Shown here: positions 23,345 to 33,967 of the stretch, piece by piece
Layout of the letters: the number at the start of each line of letters is the position of its first letter
Position numbering within the stretch: the first letter of the stretch is position 1
Source of the DNA: Erodium maritimum
Lineage: Eukaryota > Streptophyta > Magnoliopsida > Geraniales > Geraniaceae
Direction of reading: 5' to 3'
DNA: 64,000 bases
Assembly: GCA_963921825.1 (NCBI GenBank)
Contig: OY997591.1
Span: forward strand, 46,149,825-46,213,824
Made by a program: the position numbers and the translations under genes
The notes under the pieces: model-generated
Seen by the model: only the letters and a program-made list of their open reading frames with translations
Told to the model about the DNA's origin: nothing
Databases searched by the model: none

Positions 23345-26300
23345 ATTCGCTGTATTAGACTGAACCTGCAATAATTGAATTCAAGAGGAAGCAGAGCTCT
23401 TTTTGAGGACCCATCCCAAAGACAGTCCCTGGAGCACTAAATTCCTTTTATTCCTCCATGCGGGCCTGCTTGATCGCCATGTCTTGATCGTCCCGAGGTT
23501 CCCTAATGGACCCCCTCTTTACTCCCCCGGCTCCTGCTCCAACACCAGACCCAGCTCCAGCTCCAAGTCCAGTTCTATCTATGTGCCCAAGCATGTCCGG
23601 GGTGTCGGCTTTCCCACTATCCGAGGGCTGGCCGATTACCAAGTTTTTCCAACCTGGATCGACCGAGTGGTTCACACCGTTATGTGCAGTAACCGAGGAT
23701 ACTATCGAGCCCCTGCCTCGAGACATGGGGACCTTAGGTGCAGAAGGCGAGGATATCAGTTTGTGAGACGCCTGATCATCCCAATTTGTTGCATATGCCC
23801 TGGTTTGGCGGCCCTTCTAGAATTCAAGGATAGAGGAGTCGAACCGTGGAGTACCCACCACCTCCTGTTTGCACTCGGTCACCATGTGACCAATCAGATC
23901 CTAATTATAACAAAACACAATCAATTTTGTATAAGTAAGAGTTGTTGGTTTTTATGCCCTAGGCCAATCATGATTATGGACGACATTATCATTTCATTAA
24001 TACATCGGCACTACTATTATCATTTGCGAAATGTTAATAGTGTGAATAATACTCTTTCTTAAAATCATCAGGTTGAGGACCTGATAGTAAAACTCTTAGA
24101 AGTAATAAAGTATTGTTCAGTTGATCCCTGGTCTTACTGATATACTAAGAATAGTATGATGTTGGCTGATGATCACGTTTTACTGATCATAGATATTGGA
24201 TATGAAGTCAAATCATAAATGTCATTTAGGGAAATGACATTGAATGACCCACTGTGAGAATACTACATAGGAACTGTCATGCGTATTTCTCAATACCGTA
24301 ATATGACTTAAGTCCTATGACCTTATAGTCATCATGATTTCTACATAGGTGGCTGTGTGCTTTGACACAGTTAAACGTTGTCTTTAACCGGGCAATTATA
24401 AAGGTTGTGATTGGGTGCATAAGTGTCTATGTGAGAGATATAGTTGACTGATAAAGTATCTATCACTCATACAAATATGAGAGATATCGTTTGGGCCCCT
24501 TGATAAGTGAGACTGCAGGAAAAAGCATGGCCATGCGAATTGATAAAGAGTTATCACTGGCAGTCTACTTAAGATCAAGAAACAACGATCGAATAAAATA
24601 AGGATGATGGCCCTATGCCTTATTCGATCGAGATATCGTTGACAGAAGGGTTAGCATATTAGCGGGTAAAGGTAAAGTCGGATTAACGATCATCATAAAC
24701 GTTTGGGTAGTCATAATGCCTTGCTAGAGGCCAACTGTGACATGTGGACGAAACGAGGATTTCGGGCCCATTGCCAACACGTGTTATGAGCCTACAGGGT
24801 TGCACACAACAACGAGCCCAAAATCGAATTGGACTTTTGAATTCCCTCAAGTGAATAAAAATAATATATTATATTCGATATAATATTTATTTATTCATTT
24901 AACTTGTTTTTTGAATTGCTAATATAATAAAGATTATGTTGGCAATTAAAATGAAAAATGGCTCTTGAATTTTCGAAATCCAAATAGGGTATTTTTGCAT
25001 GAACACTACTCCTAAAATAAGACACTTGTCATAAAAGAAAGTCCAAGAGTTGGGCTTGCTTGAAATGACATAGTGGAGTCATGCAAAGCCTTAGAAAGTC
25101 ACTTGTCAAATTTGGAAGTCCAAGTGTTGGGTTTTTTCGAATAAAATAATGTGGTCTGGTTGGGAGATATATGCGCGCAAGAGAGAGAAGAAAAATCAGA
25201 TTTTTATTGAGTTGAGAATGGTTCTCAAAGGGTAGAGAGAGAAACGAGTTAGAGAGAAAGAGAGGAAGAAGTGTTCTTCCTTTGGTCTGGATACCGGTAG
25301 AGGACGAATCCTTTTGGAAACGTCTCAAGTCACACTCAATCCACCAAATCAATTTGTTTTGGGTGTTCTTAGTTTGCAAGAAGAAGAGAAAAATCTACCC
25401 AGATTTTTCTGCCCAGTTTCTGTCCGACCAGCCACTGGAAAGAACTCGATCGAAAGTTCATCCGAAGTCTGATCTTTCTTATTGTTGGAGTGAACGTTCT
25501 ACACATATTTTTCTTCAATCGGATCGCAGGGATTTGGATTCCAACGGTTCGTTGCTGAGATATACGAGCTGCAAGTTGGTCCTGTCTAGAACCAAGCTGA
25601 AAAATTGAAAGAGGTAATCTCTCCTTTAATTTTTGTTTGTCAGTCTACTCGGAATTACATGGATCCTGAGGCTATTCTAGGGAAAAAATTTAATTTCCGT
25701 TGCGTTTTGCTCCCTAGAATTCCAACAAGAATGACACGAACCGGGTTGGGAAATTCCCGAAATCAAAGTAGGAGCTGTCTACGACGAGGGCACTCCACAA
25801 GCCAGAATCGAATCTTTACTGTTCTCCCCAACATGTACCCCATTTTTCGCATGTGGATATGAACACAAAGCCCCAGTGTCATGCCGATTGTTTCTCCCAT
25901 GGTTCTGGTGCGGACCAAGGGAGGGAGACCATGGGCGTGTACCCATAATTGGATTCTATCCAGGTGGGGGGGGGGGGGGCTCTCTCTAGCCATCGGGTCC
26001 AGCTCACCCAGTAGTAGTGGTCTTCCATCGAATCACCACGGTTCATTATCTCGAACCCATGCCCGGGCTTTCTCCGTCTCGAAGTAAAACCCGAAGATAC
26101 CTAGTCTTATGTCCTTGATCACTAGTCCCTCAGTTGATTTTCCTTATGCCTTGGTGATAACCCGAAGGAGAACCTTCTTCTGTGGCGGTTTTCACGTCCA
26201 CAAGTTTCCCATCATGGCAAATTATTTCCTAGCCAGAACAAATGGAATCACTGGAGTATACGGTATGATCACCTTGACCTCCTCCTCTTCCTCTAAAGAG

Positions 26301-27185
26301 CAAGCCGAGAGGCCACCCTGAAGGCTAAGCAGCCAGGAGTCTAGAGACGCCGGAGAGGGAGGAGCCACCGAGGTGGAGACGCCTTCCTTGGGTATGAAAG
26401 TTCTGCGACGGTGAACTATCCCCGGTGGCGGTGTGAGCAGCACCGGGATCACGGGGACACGATCAGCGTTGGGAACCCAGACCCCCTCACAAAGAGCATC
26501 CAACTTCGTCCTCTATGGATCGGCCTACCATGTTCAAACATAAGGGCTTTCCTTTAAGAGGATCCCTGACCAGTGGGGGAAACGAGTTGATGGCGGGTGC
26601 CGTCATAGGCGGCACTACGATGGGGGAGTCGAGGCGGAAACAGTCTCAACAGAGGCGGTGATGAGGGGAGTTAGTTCCGACGATGGTTGAAGATAAGGGA
26701 CAGTCACATGAGGCGGTAGAGTCTTCACGTCCCTGGGAACAAACGACGGGACCTTCGAGTCAACAGTGGAAGGCGGCGGAGTTGAATTCACCAAAACTCT
26801 AGCGTTTCTTGCAGAGGAAGCTAGGGTTTGGGTCTTCAAAGGCCGACCTCGTCGAGGTTTACTCGGAGGTTCAAACGAACCGGGAGAGAATGACACGACC
26901 GCCATGATCGGGGAAGGAAGAAGAGGCGTCATGGAGGAGAGTGAGATAGAGATCAGGGCGACAGAAGAGTGTTTAGGGTTTCTTCTGTGCCTTGGTGTAA
27001 TGTAGGTCTCACAGCCAACGAGGGGAGAGGTGGAGGCACACGTGGAAGGGACTGCACCAGGGATGACTGTGATGGGACAAGACCGACGAGAGGGCCAGTG
27101 TCAGTCAAATCGACGACATGAGTAGGGGACTCAATAGATAGGGTAGAGTTTTCTTGAAAAAGACGAGATCTCGACAATTGCGAGA
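23345..27185 (-). mobile_element. LINE C: ORF1 (DUF4283-like) copy split by a solo LTR
   Basis: Read on the minus strand, the 5' part is 27185 down to 25728 and the 3' part 23942 down to about 23345. The ORF1 pieces match LINE D in order: a proline-rich N-terminus with PPSKPRRGRPLKTQTLASSA, then DALCEGVWVPNADRVPVIPV, ACSLEEEEEVKVIIPYTP and IQLWVHAHGLPPLVRTRT. At the split, NPVRV-L runs into TYTK exactly as PVRVSLTYTK does in D. The tail is Gly/Ala-rich. Stops and frameshifts are present and no ORF2 is seen. Like D, it stops shortly after the ORF1 tail. Confidence 0.78.
23943..25727 (+). mobile_element. Angela-like Ty1/copia solo LTR
   Basis: The 1785-bp unit begins TGTTGGTTTTTATGCCCTAG and ends CCCTAGAATTCCAACA, giving TGTTGG/CCAACA inverted ends. 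Flanks are AGAGT (23938-23942) and AGAAT (25728-25732), a 5-bp target duplication with one mismatch. It interrupts the ORF1 frame of LINE C exactly, and removing it restores the D-like sequence. The start resembles the TGTTGGAA-ATGCCCTA start of Angela-lineage LTRs; that lineage call is from memory of the consensus. No internal region is present, so it arose by LTR-LTR recombination. The small frames inside it are not genes. Confidence 0.85.
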
Positions 27186-27220
27186 AGGTTTAACTAAAAA
27201 TAAATATGACTGGGTGACTA

Positions 27221-29797
27221 TTTTCCCCTTTTAGACTATTTTTTTGAGAAGAACAGATGCAAATTTTATTATAATATAAAATAGGGCGATGAGCACATAG
27301 TTGCACTCATCTTACAAAATAGATACCAACTAACGAACATAAAGCAGAGACAAAAAAATAAAGTATGCTCAAGGACTAGGGGCGGTTGAAGGGGATATTT
27401 GCGGTAGCATCCTGAGATACCGATACAGCATGCTTCTACCAAAAGGCACTGGGCGAGCCAACCGAGTGAAGGGGGAATACTGGTGGATCTACATCTCCCC
27501 CGGTATGTCAGCGTGCGTCATCCTCCCTGGACTGATAATTGTAGGGCTCCTGAACGCGGGATTGCTGACTCTGGACGGGTAGGGGAGATAGATGTCGGCT
27601 GAAGATGGAGCCGTCGCAATCTATCCGCCAGGAAGGGGTCATAGCCAACCCACCCCTCCCCGGGACACCTCGGACTCATTCCTGTAGGCGGGGGTGCTTA
27701 TGGCCCCCCGCCGCTGCTGCATATGATCCTCCATCTGACGCCGTCGACCCCTCTGACTCGTCCGACTCCTCCTCTCTTTCTAGCCGTTTCTTCCTAGACA
27801 ACGTCGGACCAACATCCTTAGCCAGCCACTCCGATGGAATGTCCTCAGTCCCCGTCTCATAGGAAGTTTCCCTCCCCTGGCGTGGCATGTGCCGAGGGGA
27901 TCGCGTGCATGGGCCCCCTTTACCCCCTTACTTCCGCCTCCCAGGTAGCTCCAGTTTGTCCCTGGCGCCGCCTTCCCATGTTTTGCCTTCTCGAGAGCGG
28001 ATCTCGGGTCTCCTGGGGCTCGTAAGGAATGACCCTTAATACCCCCCCGCTACAGGGCATGACGGGAACAGATGTCCCGCGTAGCTACACCCATAGCAGT
28101 GATATGTAAGTGTTCGAACAAGACATGGATGAGGGTTCGTACCTGCGATTCCGACAGCCGGAACCAAATTTGACTCTGTAGGGGGATGTGTATATCAGCC
28201 CGGATCCGGATCTTCATGAAATTTACTCAGCAGCGCCCCGAGCTATCCACATCTACCGCCTGACATACTCCTAGTGCGTTCCCCACCCGGAAACCCACCT
28301 CCTTGTTTCAGGCACCCGCCGGAAGGTTAGAGACCCTAGCCCACACCGAGAAGTGGTGGAAGCTAAGATCACCTACTTGCATGTGAGCTCGAAGATCTGT
28401 AAACAGCACCAGGGATTCCCAGAACACCCACGACTCTCCAGCCAAAACTCTCGCCCTCTCCCGAGCTGTTCAAAAAAAGAAATCCACTAGACCCCCTTCC
28501 AACGGCCTTGCGTCCACCTTCAAGCCCTACAGGTCCTCCATTCTATCCACCAAAGATTTCAAGAAGAACCATTTAAAAGTCAACAACTTTGCCGCTAGTG
28601 CAAACTGAAACTATCCTCCCGCATTGGCAATATCCCCTGTAGGGATCACCACCTCTTTGATATAGAGCGACGAGAGGCGATACCCTAGTCCAGTCACCCC
28701 CCTAATATCCACGCCATCCGGGTTCCCACAACTGTACGACCCAAGTAGATCACCCGATCCCCGGCCCAACTCCACCGGATCCGCCCTCGTGTACAACCCG
28801 ACCCTACCGCTCTAACGATCCGACCCAACAGGCCCGGTCCGTGGGTGCGGGTCAACCCGGTTCCTGCCCCTGCCCGATCCATACCTGGCAGCCCAAGCCG
28901 CTATGTCACCCGGCCTGGTTGGCCCACTCTCCAGTCCACCCCGCCCAGCCCGAGGAGCCCAGCCCCCTCGGCTCGCAAAACCCCGGCCCGTTCGACGCGC
29001 GTCCAAGAGGAGCCCTTCCTCTCGGCCCGACCCATCCTGCCGACTCAGGCCCAGTTCCGACGCGCTAGGGTTTTCCCGCGCCACTGCCACCGCCTTACCC
29101 TGCGTCTCCTCCACTCCATCGTCGTCGGCGACTCATCAAGGGTCTCCTCTGTATCCGACGAGATGATCACCACCTCCTGTCCCGCCGCACCCGCCGCCAC
29201 TACCTCCGTCTTCTCTTGCACCCGTGTTCCCGACGGGCTTGCCATTGCCGGACCCGTTCCCGATCCCCGCGCCACCCGAGGTCTCGGGCCCCTCGCCGGC
29301 GTCCGTCTAACTCTGGTCGCCGTTGTAAGGTGCCAGCCACTACCAAGTAGTGCCTCCCCACTGCCCCTTACCGCCGAGAATTGCATCCCTGACGCCGACT
29401 CCCCTCTCGGCGTCATCACCTCCGAAACTGTGAGGGAAGCCTCGATTCCCTCCGCCCCGTCATCCAGCTCCGGCAGTCGCCTCCCCTCCTGCCCGAGATC
29501 CCCACTGTCTGCGCCACTCTTCTCGAGCCCGGCGTCCCCATCACCGCCCGCACCCTCGAGACCCTTCCCACCATTCTCGCACGACCCGACCTCCCCCACG
29601 TCGATGACGTCCACCCCACCCCCGATGCCCTCCTCAACCGGCTCCTCGAGCCACTCGGATGGATCACCGGAGATACTTGACAACCTAGCCGCCGAATACG
29701 CCATATTTTGCCCTAAAAACACTAAACCCTAACCCTAGCAGAGAAAGAGTGAGAGTTGAGTTCAATTGTTTTCATAATTTCCCCCCTTTAGACTATT
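27221..29797 (-). mobile_element. LINE L: ORF1-only element with target duplication
   Basis: The element is on the minus strand from about 29777 to 27240, ending in A7 (T7 in plus). It is flanked by TTTCCCCTTTTAGACTA (about 27228) and TTTCCCCCCTTTAGACTA (about 29778). ORF1 begins near 29720 with a Gly/Glu-rich N-terminus (29722-29045) and continues in other frames with RLSSLYIKEVVIPTGDIANA, MEDL-GLKVDARPLEGGL and RLSESQVRT. It ends at 27676 with SYAAAAGGHKHPRLQE and a stop. A 3' region of about 430 bp follows. Element R has the same layout on the opposite strand. No endonuclease or RT is present, and ORF1 is broken by stops and shifts. Confidence 0.78.
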
Positions 29798-29960
29798 AAT
29801 AATTATAGCCACATGGTAAAAATAAAATTACTTTAATGTTTTTTTATTCGTTTTTTTTTCAAGTAACAAACTTTCTACATCTTCCCCTCTAAACAAAAAA
29901 ATAACTTTCTACATCTATGTTATACGTTTAACTGGTGTCAATACTAATAGAATGTTGGTT
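29798..29960. other. AT-rich spacer between inverted LINEs L and R
   Basis: About 160 bp of AT-rich sequence separates the head-to-head elements. I see no feature in it. Confidence 0.4.
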
Positions 29961-29969
29961 TTTGAAAAA

Positions 29970-32388
29970 GTTTACAAGCCGCAACTCTCTCTATTAGGCT
30001 CTACTAGGGTTTAGAGGTGTTTTGCGATTTCTTCACGTTTTCATGGCGTTTTCGAGCGAGATGGAGGGTGGGGAGAAGGGATGCAACGATGGGGTGCACT
30101 GGGGGCCTTGTCTGTCGGAGCAGGACGTCCAGGGCTCGGTGTACGGGACTGGGTCGGAGACGCCGGAGGAGACGGCGGGAGTTGAGGTTTTGATGCCGGA
30201 GGAGGAGTCGGTGTGGGAGGAGGACCCGACGATCTCGATGGGGGAGATGACGAAACGGGTAGAGGGGACGCCGGTGATGTGCTTCTCGGCAAGTCCTGGG
30301 GAGGAAGAAGGCTGGGTTGTTGGCGGTCGGGTCCGATCGGGACCGACTTGCCTTCGCCGTACGCCGGCGAAAGGCCAGCGGCCTGGACGGCTGGGCAGGG
30401 CGACGATCGCTGGAGGCGGGAGCACATCGGGTTGACGGCGGTGGGGGCTTTTATCTCATACTGCCAGCGTCCATTGGGGGGAGAACACCCCACTCCCGGT
30501 CTCATCAGGCTCGGAAATCACGCCGGAGGAGACGCCGGAGGCGGTTGCTTGGCGACGAAGGAAGGGGAAGGGCTTGGCGGTGCCGGAAACGGGTAGTGTT
30601 GAGCAGGTTCGGACTGGAGAAGACGTGGGCCTGGGTCGTGGGTTCATGGGTGATGCCCGTTGGGCTGCTGCGCTAGGTCAGAAATCTGTCTGGGCCCAGG
30701 GTGGGGGAGGTGATGTAGCCCGTTGGGCAGCGAGATTTACAGCGGGCCGGGTCAATGCTGACGGTCCGGGTGGGCTGAGGATCGAACCGAGCGAGCGGGG
30801 CGGCACTGGACCCGGGTCGGGTTAGGGTCGCGGCTTTGGCCCGAATCCGTGTGAGGCGGGTCAGGGGAACCGGATTTCTAGGGCAGCCCGGTTGACCCAT
30901 ATCATGAACATGGGCGCTCCTCGGGGGATCAGGTCGGAGTTTTGGATTCCCAGATGAGCGCTATGAGGATCAAAGAGGTAGTAGTGCTAGTGCAAGAGGT
31001 TACTGGCTGTGGGAATTTGTATCGATTCGCGCTGGCAACTAAGGTCCTGACTACCAAGAAATTTTTTTGGAAGTCAGTGGTGGCGCGAATGGAGGATGTA
31101 TGGGGAATGAAAGTCGAGGCCAAACCTTTGGAGGGAGGCCTGATCGCTTTTTTCTTCCGATCAGCTAAGGAGAGGGAAAAGGTCCTGTTGGGAGAACCTT
31201 GGTCCTTTTGGGACTCCCTGGTCCTGTTTACGGATCTAAGGGCCCAGATCAAGGACCTGCAATTCCATCATTTTTTTATCGGTCTGGGCGTGAGTTTCAA
31301 ATCTGCCGGTGGGGGTTTGGACGAGAGATGTGGGCTTCAGGGTAGGGAACACACTAGGGGTATGCCAAGGTGTGGATGTGGACAAGGAGGGTCTCTGCTG
31401 GGGAGACTTCATGAAGACCAGAATCAGGGTCGATATCCGGGTACCTTTGCAAAGTCAACTCTGGTTCCGCTTATCCGAATCTCAGGTAAGAACTCGCCTG
31501 AATATCTCGTATGAACATTTACCTGAGCATTGTTTTGGGTGTTGCTGTGCGGGTCACCTTTTTCCGGCCTGTCCGGTTGTTGGGGGAGTAAGGGGGTCCT
31601 CGCTGAAGGCGCCATGGGATCCGAGATCGGCGCTAGAGAAAGCGAAACATGGGAAGGCCATTCCAGGGACGAACTGGACGTATATGGGTGGATCAGGAAA
31701 GGGAGGCCATACCAAGGGGACACCAAGGACACCTCCAAGGCAGGAAGGAAAATGGTGGTGGGGGCATCGGGAAGTAGGGGATGATGAGATACTGGTAGGT
31801 TGGTTACCACATGACCCGACGCCGTCATTGTCGGGAAATAAGAGGGCTGAGAGAGAGGAGGACCCTGTGGAGGACGAAGAATCAGCGGCGTCGAATGGGG
31901 CGTCATCAGCAGCGGCGGGGGGCTTCAAGCATCCCCGTCTCCAGGAATGAGTACTGAGGGGGCCAGGGAGGGTTTGGTCGACTGTACCTTCTCCCTGGTG
32001 TATAGGTGGCATTGGTACCACCAACAGTGGATGAGTTACTTCTCTACCACTTCGGAGTCAGCAATCCCGCGTTCAGGAGCCCTACCATTATCAGTAAAGG
32101 GAGGACGACGCACGCTGACTTACCGGGGGAGTAATCGGTCCACCACTGAACGTTTATCATCTGATCTACTCGATCAGTTTCTTATGGTTGGAGTATACTG
32201 TATCGGTGTCCCTGGATGCTACCGCAGTCCCACCCCTCCGACCGCCATTATGCCTAAGAGCAAAATTTACTTTTCTGCATTTGTCTTTCAAGTTCTGATA
32301 GATTGGTTATTATGTATGGTGATACCTGCATTTGCAGGCACCAGAATGCTTTTATATTTATAAAATCATCGTTTCTACCTCAAAAAAA
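29970..32388 (+). mobile_element. LINE R: ORF1-only element, inverted relative to L
   Basis: ORF1 starts at ATG 30043 (MAFSSEMEGGEK) and is GC-rich. After frameshifts it shows a DUF4283-like core: LYRFALATKVLTTKKFFWKS, MEDVWGMKVEAKPLEGGLIA, FFFRSAKEREKVLLGEPWSF (about 31010-31210), WFRLSESQVRTRLNISYEHL and a zinc-knuckle-like CFGCCCAGHLFPAC (31530-31570). It ends SAAAGGFKHPRLQE with a stop at 31948-31950. A 3' region of about 430 bp follows and ends in A7 near 32388. Both C-terminus and 3' region match LINE L. There is no ORF2. At least three frameshifts make this copy defective. Confidence 0.8.
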
Positions 32389-33132
32389 GAAGATAGATAT
32401 TTGATTAAAAAAAAGGTAATATATTCTTTATTTCAAAAATCACCATATATTTGTTTTTCAAATATATGATATTTTCTCTATTTTAAGAAGATTGTTTAGA
32501 TATTTTTAATTGAATGAGAATTGGAATTTTGGATTTTTATGTACTTACTCGAGCAGCATCATGCCAAGATTCGAGACAATTGAGCCAAGCCTACTGTTAA
32601 GGATGATAAATTTTCAATTAGAATCCACACAAAAAATGATTTAGGCACTTAATTCGGATGAGCAAGAGTTGTCGGGATGTTTGTCTTAAACTTTCATCAA
32701 TATATTGTCATGCAAACAAGCTTGTTACTCAATCAATACGCAAGAATTGAACTCCACAAGTCCATTTTTGTTAGAACGTCTTAATTGTGTCCTTCAGTAT
32801 GTGACGTGACTCTCCCCACACACGGATTAGGTTAAACCTACCTCTCCAGAAAAATTGAGTTACCAATGAGGCCTAAGGTTCTTTTCCGATTAATTATACA
32901 TTTAAACATACATTCTTGATTCTTCACATATAATTATTAGATAGAAATACAGTCATCCTCTCTTAAAGTGCCTCCCATCACTTTCTCTGAAAACCCTATG
33001 TGAGTAGAAATAGAAGCTGCGACAGGTGACAACGGTATTCATTCTTGACAACGGCAACAAATTCTTAGACGAAGACGCGGGAAGGGGCGGCAGCCAAGGA
33101 ATGTAGCTTGGCTCGAAAATGGTGGAAAGCGT
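32389..33132. other. AT-rich intergenic sequence
   Basis: I see no gene or clear element between LINE R and the chromovirus LTR. A minus-strand frame (33138-32953) starts at a non-ATG codon inside the LTR edge and resembles no family I know. Confidence 0.4.
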
Positions 33133-33457
33133 TGCCAAGAAGCCAAGGAACGCCCAGCCAAAATGATGTCGTCGTAGTCGCAGAGACCGGTCAACTTGCC
33201 AGTTGGCATGGCCGTTGAGAATGTTATCAGTTGTGTCAGGCCGTTAGAGAGGAGGGGGTTGTTATGCTTACGTGTCGATGTAAGAGCGGTGTATAAAGCT
33301 CGAGTGAACAATTGAGTCAACGTTCTTATCCATTTCAGTTGCGAACTTGTAGAGAGAGTGAGAGCGAGTTTGGTTAGAGGGAGAACCAGAGTCGTGTGTA
33401 ACTTCACAAGTTCATCAATAAAACTTATTCTTCTTAGCGTTGAGCAAGAGCCTAACA
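33133..33457 (+). repeat. 5' LTR of the chromovirus, about 325 bp
   Basis: The start TGCCAAGAAGCCAAGG parallels TGTCTAGAAGCCAAGG at 40298, just after the purine tract. It ends GAGCCTAACA, three bases before the primer site. A GTATAAAGC motif near 33290 is a likely TATA box. Confidence 0.7.
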
Positions 33458-33460
33458 AAG

Positions 33461-33474
33461 TGGTATCAGATCCA
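33461..33474 (+). promoter_or_regulatory. Primer binding site of the chromovirus (initiator Met tRNA)
   Basis: TGGTATCAGATCC lies three bases after the LTR end. Its first ten bases equal the classic plant TGGTATCAGAGC primer site complementary to the 3' end of initiator tRNA-Met. Confidence 0.8.
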
Positions 33475-33488
33475 CCGACCACAGAGGA

Positions 33489-33918
33489 AATGACGCGTGC
33501 GACAGAGCTGAACGACATCGCACGACGAGCAGCAGAAACGAGTGTACAACACCTCAATGCCCTTGTGCAGAACCTTTCCGAGAAATTTGACACGCTCCGG
33601 CCAAGGAAGGAAGCGGTGGCCGGCGTGACTGACAGAATAGAGGGCCAGTTCGTCAAGATCTCAACGATGTTGTACTCCATGTCCACGATGCTCCATAACC
33701 TGACAGGACGAGTGGAGAATATCGAGCGGAGAGACACTCCAGCGCCACGCAAATGCCGAATCGAGAGCATTGACCGTCGTGAAGACTTCGGCACCAGAGT
33801 ACCATCGACGGAGTCCAGAGATCCACCACCAACAGAGCTACCAAGAAGAGTTCCACCGCCGAAAAATAGAGATCCACCACCAATAGAGCCTCCGAGGCCA
33901 AAATTGCACGGTGCCTGA
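33489..33918 (+). pseudogene. Chromovirus gag, N-terminal part
   Basis: An open frame from 33489 encodes about 142 residues: MTRATELNDIARRAAETSVQ, a coiled-coil-prone stretch, and a proline-rich tail with repeated RDPPP motifs, ending in TGA. It is the N-terminal part of gag. The capsid part resumes after the nested LINE at about 35884. Confidence 0.65.
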
Positions 33919-33967
33919 CGTATCAGAGAGGAGGCTCGTTTCAGAAAGGACTCGCCTCGAGACCGTT

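Noticed and set aside
28840-29735. Long GC-rich Pro/Ser-rich plus-strand frames that look like a host gene
   Set aside because: They are antisense to the Gly/Glu-rich ORF1 N-terminus of LINE L; composition bias keeps several frames open.
33461-33474. tRNA gene fragments at TGGTATCAGA sites
   Set aside because: They are primer binding sites only; no tRNA cloverleaf is present around either site.
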